From NCBI GenBank assembly GCA_958296035.1, contig OY282431.1, positions 2,402,037-2,466,036 of the forward strand: a stretch of 64,000 nucleotides of DNA, given 5' to 3'. The notes beneath the pieces were generated by a model. The model saw only the letters and a program-made list of their open reading frames with translations, was not told where the DNA came from and did no database searches. Position 1 is the first letter of the stretch. Each line of letters begins with the position of its first letter. This stretch comes from Paracoccaceae bacterium (GTDB taxonomy: Bacteria > Pseudomonadota > Alphaproteobacteria > Rhodobacterales > Rhodobacteraceae). Below, piece by piece: positions 8,397 to 18,199 of the stretch. The position numbers and the translations under genes were made by a program.

Positions 8397-9791
8397 ATGA
8401 CACACGAAGAACGTCTGACACACTATGCCGCGAACTTGCGGTGGGATGCGCTTCCGGATGCCGCACGTGACGCTGTTTCGGCGCTGCTGATTGACACCGC
8501 CGGTGTCATGCTTGCCGGGCTGAAGAGTCCCGAATGTCGCAATCTGCTTGCCCAGTACACCCATTGGGGCGGCGCCCAGGAAAGTTCAGTTGCCGGCAGC
8601 AAGGCACGTATTCCTGCTCCCTCGGCAGCATATCTCGGCGGCGTCCTTGCCCACTGGTGGGAGTGGGATGATACCCATGACGACTCCGCAGTACATGCAA
8701 GCGCGGTAATATTTCCGACCCTGCTCGCAGTAGCCGAGGCAGCCGGAAAGGATGAGGGGCCGGATGCCGGCCGCGAATTTGTGGCTGCTGCTGCCGCCGC
8801 CTTCGACATCGCCTGCCAGATCGGGGCAACACTTGTTCCCCACTACCATGACGGTGTCATGGCCACAGGTGTCCCGGGGCAGATCGGTGCAGCTGCCGGT
8901 GCCGCGCGTTTGCTCGGACTGGACGAGGATGGAATCATGTCGGCCATGGGCATCGCTGCCGAACAGGCCGGGTTGAGCCGGCAACCACTTGCCGACAGGG
9001 TCAACGGCAAGAACATCCTGTGTGGTCTGGCTGCAGGACAAGCTGCACACAGCGCTTACAACGCCCAGGCCGGAATCAAGGGATCGGCGAGTTTTCTTTC
9101 CGGCGTATACGGACTCAACAATCTTTTCGGCGAAGGAAAAGCGGACTTCGATGAGGGACTGGCCCGGCTGGGCTCCGAATTCAGTGTAGTCTCGACAAGC
9201 ATTAAGCCTTACCCGAGTTGCCGATCGACGCATCCGGGCCTGGACCTGACATTCGATATGATGGCCGAAGATCCTGGTCTTCCCGAGCAGGTCGAGAAAG
9301 TGGAAGTCAGAACGTCTCAAATCGTGTTTGATCTTTGCGGGCGACCTTTTGAACCGGGCAACGACCCGCGGGTTGCAGCACAGTTCAGCATCCCCTACAC
9401 GCAATCGGTTGCCCTGACGCGCCGTGCCATATCGCTTAGTGACTTCGATCCGGCAAATGTCGTCAGCGATGAGGCGATTATCAACAAGACAAGGCATGTT
9501 ACCGTCCAGCCATGGCAGGAGGAACACCCTGGCGCCACCTGGTGGTGGCCCCATCGGGTAAGCCTGTATCTCAGAGATGGATCCGTCCGCGAGCGCAACA
9601 TTGAGGCCCTGCGGGGATCGAGGGCACGCCCCTTTCTGCCTGACGAACAGGAAGCGAAGCTCAACGAGGCCGGCAAGGATGCGCTTGATTCAGCTCAGCT
9701 GCAGGCTTTGTCCAATAACGCCCGGCAGGTGGGCGATCTGGGCGTAGCGCCGGTAACCCGACTTCTGCGCGCGGCGCAGATCGTGCACTAA
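8397..9791 (+). CDS. MmgE/PrpD family protein
   Basis: 464 residues of the family that includes 2-methylcitrate dehydratase, cis-aconitate decarboxylase and iminodisuccinate epimerase. Recognisable family segments are the helical N-terminus with LLIDTAGVMLAG, HWWEWDDTHDD near residue 85 (active-site region), AMGIAAEQAGL, and SIKPYPSCRSTHP near residue 268. A ribosome binding site, GGGAGGAAT, precedes ATG. Because it sits inside the transporter operon it probably acts on the imported compound or its breakdown product. Which acid it converts is unknown, and there is no methylcitrate synthase nearby to support a propionate pathway. Confidence 0.88.
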   Translation: MTHEERLTHYAANLRWDALPDAARDAVSALLIDTAGVMLAGLKSPECRNLLAQYTHWGGAQESSVAGSKARIPAPSAAYLGGVLAHWWEWDDTHDDSAVHASAVIFPTLLAVAEAAGKDEGPDAGREFVAAAAAAFDIACQIGATLVPHYHDGVMATGVPGQIGAAAGAARLLGLDEDGIMSAMGIAAEQAGLSRQPLADRVNGKNILCGLAAGQAAHSAYNAQAGIKGSASFLSGVYGLNNLFGEGKADFDEGLARLGSEFSVVSTSIKPYPSCRSTHPGLDLTFDMMAEDPGLPEQVEKVEVRTSQIVFDLCGRPFEPGNDPRVAAQFSIPYTQSVALTRRAISLSDFDPANVVSDEAIINKTRHVTVQPWQEEHPGATWWWPHRVSLYLRDGSVRERNIEALRGSRARPFLPDEQEAKLNEAGKDALDSAQLQALSNNARQVGDLGVAPVTRLLRAAQIVH

Positions 9792-9823
9792 ACACTGAAA
9801 CAATCCAACAACAGGAAAGAATA

Positions 9824-10636
9824 ATGGGATCCACTGACCAAGTACGCGCGTTTGCAAATATACCGTTCACCAGCCCGCCCCGACCCAAACCACGTTCTTG
9901 CGGGATTAGCGAGATCTGTGACTGGGGACTGCCGCACAAGCAATTGGAAGACTACCTGGACCACACAGGCGAATTTGTGGATGTGGCCAAGATTGTACTC
10001 GGTTTTGCCGGGTTGTATTCGCTCGACAAGATCAAGGAAAAAGTTGCGATCTACCACAACGCCGAGGTCAAGGTTCAGCCCGGAGGCATTTATTTCGAAT
10101 ATGCCGCCGCAATGAACAAGGTGGGTGAGTTCCTTGATCATTGCCACGAAGTCGGGTTCGACTATGTCGAGGTTTCGGATAGTCGAAGCGACTGGACGCC
10201 CGAGGAAAAACGGAATCACATCAAGAGCGTTGTCGATGCAGGTCTCGCCGTAATTCCTGAATCCGGTGGCGGTGTACAGCACTCGGTCCAGGAAATCGTT
10301 GATGATGTAAAAGCTTCCATGAACCTCGGCGCCTGGAAGGTTACCGTGGATACAGCCGAGATCAGGGCGCCGGGAGGCGAAATTCGCAACGAACTGTTCG
10401 ATGCCCTTCTGAGTGAAGTCAAGATGGAAGACCTCATTTTCGAGGTGTGGGCAATTCCAATCTGGGGTGGCAAGACACATCAGATCCGTGAGACGGAGTT
10501 GTGGTTGATCAAGCAGTTCGGTCCCGATGTGAATATTGCCAACCTGATGTTCGACTGGATATTCCCACTAGAGGCACTGCGCCGCGGTTTGGGGATAAAC
10601 ATCAATTCCAAAACCGGCGGGCTCGATTACACCTAA
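9824..10636 (+). CDS. ComA-like protein (phosphosulfolactate synthase family)
   Basis: 270 residues matching the (2R)-phospho-3-sulfolactate synthase family, a TIM barrel that in methanogens adds sulfite to phosphoenolpyruvate. Family-like segments are DWGLPHKQLEDYLD near 29-42, the VKVQPGGIYFEYA strand, FDYVEVSDS near 107-115, and VIPESGGGVQHS near 140. Many bacterial and plant homologues (for example the HSA32/YitD group) are not known to make sulfolactate, so I assign family only. Its place between the MmgE/PrpD gene and the transporter ATPases implies a catabolic role on the imported solute. No other coenzyme M or sulfolactate genes are present. Confidence 0.82.
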   Translation: MGSTDQVRAFANIPFTSPPRPKPRSCGISEICDWGLPHKQLEDYLDHTGEFVDVAKIVLGFAGLYSLDKIKEKVAIYHNAEVKVQPGGIYFEYAAAMNKVGEFLDHCHEVGFDYVEVSDSRSDWTPEEKRNHIKSVVDAGLAVIPESGGGVQHSVQEIVDDVKASMNLGAWKVTVDTAEIRAPGGEIRNELFDALLSEVKMEDLIFEVWAIPIWGGKTHQIRETELWLIKQFGPDVNIANLMFDWIFPLEALRRGLGININSKTGGLDYT

Positions 10637-10654
10637 TCCCGGCCCAACGCGCGT

Positions 10655-10688
10655 TGCCCGAAACGCAGCTCACCTTTCGTCTCGGGCA
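10655..10688 (+). other. Hairpin between the ComA-like gene and the first ATPase gene
   Basis: TGCCCGA (10655-10661) pairs with TCGGGCA (10682-10688) around a 20-base loop, in the only long gap (117 bases) within the operon. It has no T-tract. It could stabilise the upstream message or cause partial attenuation before the ATPase genes; this is inference. Confidence 0.3.
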
Positions 10689-10753
10689 GCCCTGCCAGGG
10701 CCGGCTTGCGCCACCGGCACCAATGGCCAGCACTGGCCTGAATTGAGGTTGCC

Positions 10754-11716
10754 TTGGATGAACTAGTTCGCGTTGAAGGTCTTAGCACGCATTATCTGAC
10801 CGGCGGTTTGACGGTGCGTGCCGTCGACAATGTTTCGCTCGGTATTCGGCGCGGCGAAGCGGTGGCGCTTGTGGGGGAATCTGGATCCGGCAAGAGCACC
10901 ATCGCCTTTTCGATGATGCGCCTGGTTTCACGACCGGGGCGCATTGTTGCCGGCAGGGTTCTGCTCGACGGTCAGGATATCCTGACCCTGGACGATGCAC
11001 AGATGACACGCATTCGCGGTGGCGAAATGAGCATGGTATTCCAGGAACCCATGACGTTTCTGAACCCGCTGATCAGGGTTGGTGAGCAAATCTCCGAGGC
11101 CATTCGCATCCATCAGGGAATCAGGTCAGCGCAGGCACGAGAGCAGGCTATCGACACCTTGAGACTCGTTCAATTGCCCAATCCCGAAACCGTAGTCGAC
11201 TATTTTCCGCATCAGCTGAGCGGCGGCATGCGCCAGCGTATCCTGATAGCCATCGCCATCGCCTGCCGTCCTAGTCTGCTCATTGCCGATGAGCCGACAA
11301 CCGCACTGGATGTCACAATTCAGGCACAGATTATGCAATTGATGTGCAAGCTGTGCAACGACCTGGGGACCGCCTTGCTGCTCATTACCCATAATCTCGG
11401 CCTGGTGGCTGAGTACTGTGATCGAGTGTACGTTATGTACGCGGGGCAGATTGTGGAGGAGGCAAGTATCTTTGAAGTATTCAAGGCCCCACAGCATCCC
11501 TACACAGCTGCTTTGCTTGACTGCTCACTGATGTTTGATCGTCGGGCTGAGGAATTCAGGTCAATCGAAGGCCGGCCACCAAGCCGGGTCCAGATCCCAT
11601 CTGGTTGCCGATTTCATCCGCGTTGCTCAAGAGTAATGCCGGAGTGTTCGCAAACACCGCCGTCAATGACGGATTTGGCCAGCGGTGGTCGGGCAAGATG
11701 TCTCTTGCATGGGTAA
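10754..11716 (+). CDS. ABC transporter ATPase, DppD type
   Basis: 320-residue nucleotide-binding subunit. Walker A is GESGSGKST at residues 41-49, the ABC signature is LSGGMRQR, Walker B is LLIADEPTT, and the switch region is [10 protein letters not shown]. The C-terminus has the oligopeptide-transporter extension with a cysteine-containing [14 protein letters not shown] segment, which in relatives binds an iron-sulfur cluster. The start is a TTG with GAGG at 10745-10748 and no better in-frame ATG. It should work as a heterodimer with the next gene product on the cytoplasmic face of the permeases. Confidence 0.93.
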   Translation: MDELVRVEGLSTHYLTGGLTVRAVDNVSLGIRRGEAVALVGESGSGKSTIAFSMMRLVSRPGRIVAGRVLLDGQDILTLDDAQMTRIRGGEMSMVFQEPMTFLNPLIRVGEQISEAIRIHQGIRSAQAREQAIDTLRLVQLPNPETVVDYFPHQLSGGMRQRILIAIAIACRPSLLIADEPTTALDVTIQAQIMQLMCKLCNDLGTALLLITHNLGLVAEYCDRVYVMYAGQIVEEASIFEVFKAPQHPYTAALLDCSLMFDRRAEEFRSIEGRPPSRVQIPSGCRFHPRCSRVMPECSQTPPSMTDLASGGRARCLLHG

Positions 11717-11722
11717 CCTGAC

Positions 11723-12754
11723 ATGACAGAAGTTCTTGTGGAAGTTGAAGATCTCAAGGTCTACTTTCCGGTCCGCGACGGCTGGTCAACCAAGGATGAT
11801 CGCCAGGTCAAGGCTGTCGACGGCATTAGCCTCGCGCTGCGCCACGCCGAGGTACTTGCTGTGGTTGGCGAGAGTGGATGCGGCAAGACAACTCTGGGTC
11901 GGACAGTTGCCGGTCTGGCATCGCCAACCAGCGGCAGGGTATGGTTCAGAGGCAAGGACCTGGCCACACTTTCCTCCGGGGAACGGAAGACCTATCGCCG
12001 ACAGGTACAGATGGTTTTTCAGGACCCGTATGATTCCATGAATCCGCGCAAGACGGCGTTCCAGATGATTGCGCAACCCCTCACAATTAACAGGATCGTA
12101 CCCAAGACTGATCTTGTAAACGAGGTGCTTCGCCTCTTTGACAATGTCGGACTGGCACCGGGCGAAGCCTACCTCAACCGCTCCAGGCATCAACTCAGCG
12201 GCGGCGAGCGTCAGCGGTTGTCCATTGCCAGATCGATGTCTGTCAATCCTTCCGTGATCGTAGCTGACGAACCGGTTTCAGCGCTGGACATTTCCATCCA
12301 GGGTCAGATCTTGAGTCTGATGCGCAAATTGCAGGAAGAATCCAGTATTGCCTACCTGTTCATTTCCCATGACCTGGCGGTTGTCCGTTCACTCGCCGAT
12401 CGTGTAATGATCGTATACCTGGGTCAGATCGTGGAGGAAGGGACGACAGACGGAGTTTTCTCCAACCCGCGACATCCCTATACAATGGCACTGCTCGCGG
12501 CCCACCCCATTCCTGATCCGGAACTCAGCAGGAACCGCCACAGAATCGTTTTAACCGGCGACGTTCCTTCTCCGATCGACCCGCCGACCGGGTGCCGGTT
12601 TCATACACGCTGTCCAATTGCCAGGCCCGTATGCTCCCAGCAAATTCCCCCATTCAAGGACTTCCGCAACGGCCATCGTTCGGCCTGCCACTTTGCTGAC
12701 CAGCTTCAGAGCATGGCACGGCTCCTGAATGAATCCGGTCCTGCATCCCACTGA
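11723..12754 (+). CDS. ABC transporter ATPase, DppF type
   Basis: 343-residue second ATPase: Walker A GESGCGKTT, signature LSGGERQR, Walker B VIVADEPVS, switch LFISHDLAVVRSLADR. The C-terminal CRFHTRCPIARPVC segment is the family's cysteine-rich end. It starts 6 bases after the DppD-type gene and is the last gene of the operon that begins at 3733. With both ATPases, both permeases and the binding protein present, the importer looks complete. Confidence 0.93.
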   Translation: MTEVLVEVEDLKVYFPVRDGWSTKDDRQVKAVDGISLALRHAEVLAVVGESGCGKTTLGRTVAGLASPTSGRVWFRGKDLATLSSGERKTYRRQVQMVFQDPYDSMNPRKTAFQMIAQPLTINRIVPKTDLVNEVLRLFDNVGLAPGEAYLNRSRHQLSGGERQRLSIARSMSVNPSVIVADEPVSALDISIQGQILSLMRKLQEESSIAYLFISHDLAVVRSLADRVMIVYLGQIVEEGTTDGVFSNPRHPYTMALLAAHPIPDPELSRNRHRIVLTGDVPSPIDPPTGCRFHTRCPIARPVCSQQIPPFKDFRNGHRSACHFADQLQSMARLLNESGPASH

Positions 12755-12785
12755 CCTGGCGCACCCTTTCCAGCATCGGCAATTC

Positions 12786-12808
12786 GCTCCGGTCTGTCGT
12801 ACCGGAGC
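12786..12808 (+). terminator. Hairpin after the transport operon
   Basis: GCTCCGGT and ACCGGAGC form a perfect 8-bp stem with a 7-base loop, 32 bases after the last stop codon of the operon. There is no T-tract, so it is not a textbook intrinsic terminator, but it could protect the 3' end or act with Rho. Confidence 0.4.
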
Positions 12809-13200
12809 CAGGTGCCGTCGCGTCCGCCACGCAGTGCCCACCGACACATGAGCTGAGAGGCTGACCCGATCCGGCTTGCAGCCCGAATACCGACAACAGT
12901 CCAATTAAGGAAACCGGTGGCGTGTTTCAGCTATTCCTTGCTGCTCAATGATTTATTCTTGCCCTTTCGTAGCCCTGGCAAATCCAGTTTTACTGCGACA
13001 ACCTGTGAGGCGACCAACAGCAAGCCGGCCGCCGGTATTGGCTCCTTGCGCACCCTTTTGGAGGTACAATGGATTCGTGCTGCGCGGTTTACAAAACGCT
13101 TTGACAAACGGTGCACGTTTGCCAGTTCGGTTGTGCCTCAAGGGAGCAGAGGTCGCAGGGGAATTGTGAGGATGCAGGCGCCAGGAGTTGAATTGCCGGG
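12809..13200. other. Gene-free gap between convergent transcription units
   Basis: Both flanking genes end toward this gap. I see no coding sequence with family resemblance. A CTGAGA-containing stretch near 12852 superficially recalls a TPP aptamer and is discussed under rejected items. Confidence 0.4.
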
Positions 13201-14049
13201 CTACAGGTATGGTTTCAGCTTCAGGAACAAGTATCGATTGTGATGGCAGAACTGATCAACGCTTCGTTCCTTGTCTGTTAGGCGACGGTTGAGTTTTCCT
13301 ATCAGTTTTCGGTTCAGGACGCGGCCAAGGGCCCAACGAGACATCGGATAATCCTGACGCATCATCTGTTCTATTCTGGCGACAATACTGTTGACGAGAA
13401 CATAAAACTGGCGTTCAAGTTCTATCGAAGGTGCTGCTTCCGTCGTCACGTCTTCCTCCTGCACGACCGCAAGTGAAAGTCTTTCCAGCTCGTCTCGAAG
13501 TGCCGCCAGGGGATGGCCACCTCCAGCGGCCCTTTCACCGGACGGCGCAATGCCTGAGCCAACCCGAAAACAGTCGCCTACCAGAATTTCACCGCCAGGC
13601 GACAAGTGTTCAATCGCATTCTCGAGTGCCACCGACAGGTTGATATACTGAAGGCTCTCCGCAAACAGGCAAATGTCGAATCTGCGGCTGGTAGCAAACT
13701 GCTCGAAAACCGTTTGGTGCACACGAACTGAGCGGTCGGCGTTTTGGCGGCAGCGCATCGCCAGAAATTCATCCGGCACGACAATTTCCACTTCATGTCC
13801 GATTTCGAACATCCGCCTGGCCAGCTCGCCGGTGCCGCCGCCAATATCAAGCACACGAAGACTCTTGTAGGGTGGAAACATCGCAAGAAGGCGATCGCAA
13901 TAGGCTTCCTGTGCAGTCAACAGGTTTCTTACGCTTACCTCGAGCCCATCTTCCCAAAGCCCGTAATGCAGGTGCTCGCGACCCGTAAGAAACCGCGCCA
14001 GGTCGACCGCTATCTCCAGGCCAAGTGCGCGGGAATTCACACGCCGCAT
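13201..14049 (-). CDS. Class I SAM-dependent methyltransferase, unknown substrate
   Basis: 282 residues. The SAM-binding glycine motif reads VLDIGGGTGELARRM around residues 66-80, followed by an acidic residue at the end of strand 2 (VEIVVPDEF) and a motif near FDICLFAESLQYI. The N-terminal part (REHLHYGLWEDG) resembles small-molecule or polyketide-like O/N-methyltransferases. Nothing in the context fixes the substrate. It is alone at the end of a minus-strand block that begins with rsfS, 45 bases past the rppH stop. Confidence 0.8.
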   Translation of the reverse strand: MRRVNSRALGLEIAVDLARFLTGREHLHYGLWEDGLEVSVRNLLTAQEAYCDRLLAMFPPYKSLRVLDIGGGTGELARRMFEIGHEVEIVVPDEFLAMRCRQNADRSVRVHQTVFEQFATSRRFDICLFAESLQYINLSVALENAIEHLSPGGEILVGDCFRVGSGIAPSGERAAGGGHPLAALRDELERLSLAVVQEEDVTTEAAPSIELERQFYVLVNSIVARIEQMMRQDYPMSRWALGRVLNRKLIGKLNRRLTDKERSVDQFCHHNRYLFLKLKPYL

Positions 14050-14094
14050 GTTTGCTTTCTCAAAGGAACTAGCAACTCTTGAGGTCGATTACGC

Positions 14095-14622
14095 TCATCT
14101 GGTAAATCCATCGGTGACTACATCAGTTTCACGACTCTGCTCTATTTGGTGGCGAAACGCGTCGATTACCGCGCTGTATACATCGGACTTGAATGGCACA
14201 ATGTGATCTGGAAGTTGCTGGATCTCCATCCAGCACCAGTTCGAAAACTCGGCATGCCGGGTCTTGATGTCGATCTGGTCATCGTTACCCAAGAACCTGA
14301 ACAAGAACCACTGTTGCCTTTGCCCTCGGTATCGTCCACCCCACAGGTGAGGAATCAGACTTTCCGGAAGGTCGTATACGAGCCACTTCTTGATGCTTGC
14401 TACCGGCCTGACCAGGTCCGGCCGGATCCCGGTTTCTTCCTCAAGCTCCCTTACCGCGGCAACAAATGCATCTTCGCCTTCATCGATTCCCCCTTGCGGC
14501 ATCTGCCAGGCCTCCTGCGTACTGTCTATGCGCTGTCCCACAAACACACGGCCCTTGCTGTTAAACAACATTATACCAACGCAGGGACGGTATGGCAGCG
14601 ATGCCAGCTTATCCGGATTCAC
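14095..14622 (-). CDS. rppH: RNA pyrophosphohydrolase (Nudix)
   Basis: 175 residues, typical for RppH. The Nudix box runs from [10 protein letters not shown] to RELEEETGI at about residues 43-65, with the REXXEE core intact. The start [19 protein letters not shown] and the segment [12 protein letters not shown] are characteristic of RppH rather than other Nudix enzymes. It removes pyrophosphate from the 5' end of messages and so starts their decay; in the plant-pathogen literature the name IalA is used for the same family. It follows the ctpA gene, a common alphaproteobacterial order. Confidence 0.93.
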   Translation of the reverse strand: MNPDKLASLPYRPCVGIMLFNSKGRVFVGQRIDSTQEAWQMPQGGIDEGEDAFVAAVRELEEETGIRPDLVRPVASIKKWLVYDLPESLIPHLWGGRYRGQRQQWFLFRFLGNDDQIDIKTRHAEFSNWCWMEIQQLPDHIVPFKSDVYSAVIDAFRHQIEQSRETDVVTDGFTR

Positions 14623-14672
14623 TGGTCAGTCCCTGACATTCAGCACAGCGTAGGCGCAGCCCCATAGGAACG

Positions 14673-16088
14673 CTAGCGCTCAACGCCCCATGCCTTGATT
14701 CCGCGCAGCAGGTCCAGCGCATAGGCAAGCTGCGAATCGGTATCTCTCAGCTTGTCGACTGCCTCTGCTGCCTGTCGTCGCCTTTCAAGTTCATTGAGAT
14801 CTTCCGGAAGGCCATCATTCTCAATACTGTTCTTGTAATAGGCCTCGGTCCAGGCTGGCCGCTCGTCCGCTTCATTCTCTTCCGCATCTCTGGGGGGTTG
14901 CTGTGGAACAAGAATGTCCGGCGTAATGCCGGTTCCCTGAAATGACCGGCCCGCCGGCGTGTAGTAGCGGGACGTGGTCAGTCGCAACGCACCGTATTTG
15001 TTGTCTACGGGCTCGGATGCTACGCCTGGCTTGCCACCACCGATCTCGGTGTCGGATGCCATGACAGGAATGATATTCTGCACAGACCCCTTGCCGAAAC
15101 TCTGTGTCCCGATCACTACAGCCCGACGGTTGTCCTGCAGCGCACCAGCAACGATTTCGGCAGCTGACGCAGAACCCTGATTTATCAAGATGGCGATGGG
15201 CCATCCTTCGGCAATGTCACCCTGTGTAATACCGCTCTTTCTTTCCGCAGAGTAAGCAACTCTCTCGTCTTCCCTGCTTCTTACTGACACAATATCTCCT
15301 CCATCCAGGAACAGGTCCGAAACATCAACGGCCGCGGACAACAATCCGCCTGGATTGTTGCGCAGGTCGATAACGACGCCATCAATCTCGTCTCGGTCAT
15401 CAAGCTCGGCAACCAATTCGTTGATTCCATCGTGCACATTGATCACGGCCTTGTCACTGAAGCTCTTGATTCTGGCGACCACAGCATTTCCTTCGCGGCG
15501 AACTTCAGCGGCCGAAATCTCGATTTCGGCACGAGTGATCGTAACATCGAAGGGTTCCTCGTCGGTTGGCCGGTGGATACGTAATGTGATTTCGGAGCCA
15601 GCAGGCCCGCGCATTTTGTTGATCGCCTCGTACAGTGACAGGCCAAGCACCGTCTCGCCGTCGATTTCCACAACGAAATCGCCAGCTTCAATGCCTGCTT
15701 CCGCCGCCGGCGTGTCATCAATCGGCGAAATAACCTTCACGAATCCGTTTTCCATGGTCACCTGAATTCCCAGCCCGCCAAACTCTCCTCGAGAGTCGAC
15801 GGTGAGCTCGTTCAGGTCCCTGGGCGCAAGGTACCCGGAATGCGGGTCCAGAGATGTCAACATCCCGTCAATTGCCGCGAAAATCAGCTCTTCGTAAGTA
15901 ACTTCCTCGACATGGCTCTTGCGGATCAGTTGAAGGCTTTGGGCAAACAATTCTACGCTTTGATACTTGTCCAGTCCTTCGCCTTCATCCTGGGCGACAA
16001 TCGGTTGTATCGTCAAGGCGATCAGAATACCGGTGACGGCGACCAATCTCCCTGGACAACATGCTCTTCTCATCAGCTTGGTTTCCAT
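14673..16088 (-). CDS. ctpA: Carboxyl-terminal processing protease (peptidase S41)
   Basis: About 471 residues from ATG 16088, which gives a clean signal peptide (MRRACCPGRLVAVTG, hydrophobic stretch, IVAQDEGE). A PDZ domain covers roughly residues 95-180 (GEFGGLGIQV, SPIDDTPAAEAGI). The S41 domain holds DGVVIDLRNNPGG, the catalytic serine in INQGSASAAEIVAGAL, and the lysine in GTQSFGKGSVQ. It is periplasmic and trims or degrades proteins from their C-terminus. The frame stays open upstream to 16262 without family resemblance. In many relatives an EnvC-type murein hydrolase activator gene precedes it; none is seen here. Confidence 0.93.
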   Translation of the reverse strand: METKLMRRACCPGRLVAVTGILIALTIQPIVAQDEGEGLDKYQSVELFAQSLQLIRKSHVEEVTYEELIFAAIDGMLTSLDPHSGYLAPRDLNELTVDSRGEFGGLGIQVTMENGFVKVISPIDDTPAAEAGIEAGDFVVEIDGETVLGLSLYEAINKMRGPAGSEITLRIHRPTDEEPFDVTITRAEIEISAAEVRREGNAVVARIKSFSDKAVINVHDGINELVAELDDRDEIDGVVIDLRNNPGGLLSAAVDVSDLFLDGGDIVSVRSREDERVAYSAERKSGITQGDIAEGWPIAILINQGSASAAEIVAGALQDNRRAVVIGTQSFGKGSVQNIIPVMASDTEIGGGKPGVASEPVDNKYGALRLTTSRYYTPAGRSFQGTGITPDILVPQQPPRDAEENEADERPAWTEAYYKNSIENDGLPEDLNELERRRQAAEAVDKLRDTDSQLAYALDLLRGIKAWGVER

Positions 16089-16613
16089 TAGTTGTGTCAA
16101 TTCAGCCTCGGGCAACCGGCGGCCAGGCAGTCTGGAAATACCGCGTACTTGGTCCGAATTCCAACGGGCAGGCCAAGGCTGGTGGACTTGACGCAGCCCA
16201 TGCGCAGGCAGAGACCGGGAAATTGGCTGCATCCTCCACATTGTAATTCCTGCAGGGTCCATGAATCCAGCCCGAAGTTGGCAGATCCCTCATATCTGCC
16301 GCGCAACTGAAGCGATCATGAGCGTTCGGAATCCCATGAATTGCCGGCAGAACGTACGTCCGGGCATCGACAGTTTTTCACATATCAACCCGATGCCCGA
16401 GGGCTGGCCTCGGTGTCCATAGACTGTGCAAGAATTTCGAGATGCGTTGGCATGCAAGATGTCCCCGCTGCATTCCCGGCTGCGGATGCGATTATCCCAG
16501 ATCGATGCCGGAGACTCGTCCATGATCTCAGAACATTCCCGGCGGTAAAGGATCATAATCAATTGTTAACTGCGTCACTTCGAGCGTCAGTCATGACGAG
16601 GCTGCCCAACTGT
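16089..16613. other. Gene-free gap where envC is often found
   Basis: Relatives commonly carry a LytM/EnvC gene between gpmI and ctpA. I read both strands here and found no LytM motif or other family resemblance. Short open frames on both strands look like noise. The promoter of ctpA-rppH probably lies here. Confidence 0.4.
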
Positions 16614-18164
16614 TCATTCGGCAGGTTTGAATTCATGACGCACGATCAGCGATTTTCCGGTCATTTCAGGGGGCGGCACAATGTTCATCAAATCCAGAAT
16701 GGTCGGAGCAAGGTCGCTTAGGGTCCCGGCGTTGATCCGCCATCCGCTATCTGCACCATAGAGAATTACAGGTACGGGATTGGTCGTGTGTGCGGTGTGA
16801 GGTCCACCGCTTTCCGCATCAAGCATCTTTTCGCAGTTGCCGTGATCTGCAGCAACAACGAGCCTTCCACCGGCCTTCCTGACCGCCTTGACAATCACAC
16901 CCAATACCCTGTCGGTTGCCTCGCAAGCATGTGTTGCTGCCGACAGGTTGCCGGTATGACCCACCATGTCGGGATTTGCGAGATTGACGACGATAAGGTC
17001 AAAACCGACTTCTGTCGCCTTGACAAACTCAGCACCAACCTCGTTGACAGCCATTTCAGGCGCCAGATCATAGGTAGAAACCATCGGACTCTGCGGCATG
17101 GATCGTAGTTCTCCGGGAGCAACTGCCTCGCGCCCGCCATTCAGGAAATAAGTGACGTGTGGGTATTTTTCGGTCTCAGCCAGACGGAACTGCCTCTTTC
17201 CATGGCGGGCCACCCATTGACCCAAGGTGTTTTCAATTGACGGCCTTTCAAAAACGTGGCTGATCCACGGCCGAGGTGGATCGAAATAACTGACCATGCT
17301 GGCTGCAACCGCGGGCATCCGGCGATTCGTGACGTCAAACCTTCGGAACTGCGGATCAGCAACCGCCGATACGATCTGCCGCATCCTGTCCGACCTATAA
17401 TTGGTGAAGAACACGCCGTCGTTCCTGCATATACCTCCATAGCCGCCAATAGCGGTAGGGGTAATGAACTCGTCCGTTTCCTTCCTGGTCAAGGCAGCCG
17501 TTACAGCTTCCTGCGCACTCTCGGCCCGCATGCCCTCACCTAGTGCCAGAGTATGCCAGGCACGCTCAACCCTGTCCCAGCGCTTGTCCCTGTCCATTGT
17601 GTAGTAACGGCCCGAAACCGTTGCCAGGACAGAAGTTTCGGGAAGATTCTTTTCGAGCCAGGCAATCTGCTCCAGTGCCTTGCCAGGTGTATCATCACGA
17701 CCATCGGTGATTGCATGCACCTGACAACGCATCCCGCGCGCATAAAGTACCCTTGCACAGGCCAGGAGGTGGCTGGCCAAGCCATGTACACCAACTTCCG
17801 AAACAATCCCGACGAGGTGAATGTTACCTTGACTTGACATTGTATCGGCGATCAGTTCGGCGAGAATCTCGTTTTCCTGAAAAGCTCTGGTGCGAATCGC
17901 ATGTGTGATCCGCTGCATTTCCATCAGGACGGTACGGCCGGCACCGATGTGGAGATGCCCGACTTCCGAATTGCCGATGCATCCAGCAGGCAGCCCGACG
18001 GCTTCACCGTGGGTGACCAGCGTTGAATTGGGGCAGCTCCCCATCAGCCAATCGAAGTTGGGAGTGTCGGCGAGTGCGACTGCATTGCCCTCTCTCTCCT
18101 CGCTTAGTCCCCAGCCGTCCAGAATGCACAATACAACAGGCCCGATTTCTGCCAAGAAAACCAA
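16614..18164 (-). CDS. gpmI: 2,3-bisphosphoglycerate-independent phosphoglycerate mutase
   Basis: 516 residues, standard length. It interconverts 3- and 2-phosphoglycerate in glycolysis using two manganese ions and a phosphoserine. The metal-binding start is VVLCILDGWG, the catalytic serine sits in GCIGNSEVGHLHIG near residue 66, and AITDGRDDTPG, RYYTMDRDKRWDR and VVAADHGNCEKM are all present. It is the third gene of a compact minus-strand run rsfS-rlmH-gpmI. The start MVFLAEIGPV is the only sensible one close to the conserved core. Confidence 0.95.
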   Translation of the reverse strand: MVFLAEIGPVVLCILDGWGLSEEREGNAVALADTPNFDWLMGSCPNSTLVTHGEAVGLPAGCIGNSEVGHLHIGAGRTVLMEMQRITHAIRTRAFQENEILAELIADTMSSQGNIHLVGIVSEVGVHGLASHLLACARVLYARGMRCQVHAITDGRDDTPGKALEQIAWLEKNLPETSVLATVSGRYYTMDRDKRWDRVERAWHTLALGEGMRAESAQEAVTAALTRKETDEFITPTAIGGYGGICRNDGVFFTNYRSDRMRQIVSAVADPQFRRFDVTNRRMPAVAASMVSYFDPPRPWISHVFERPSIENTLGQWVARHGKRQFRLAETEKYPHVTYFLNGGREAVAPGELRSMPQSPMVSTYDLAPEMAVNEVGAEFVKATEVGFDLIVVNLANPDMVGHTGNLSAATHACEATDRVLGVIVKAVRKAGGRLVVAADHGNCEKMLDAESGGPHTAHTTNPVPVILYGADSGWRINAGTLSDLAPTILDLMNIVPPPEMTGKSLIVRHEFKPAE

Positions 18165-18199
18165 TCCTTTCTTCCCTGCCGGAAGTGAACCAGCAGCAA

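Noticed and set aside
12808-12900. TPP riboswitch-like sequence (GGTGCC, then GCTGAGA and ACCC)
   Set aside because: The later conserved part of the aptamer and a matching closing stem are missing, and no gene follows it on the plus strand.
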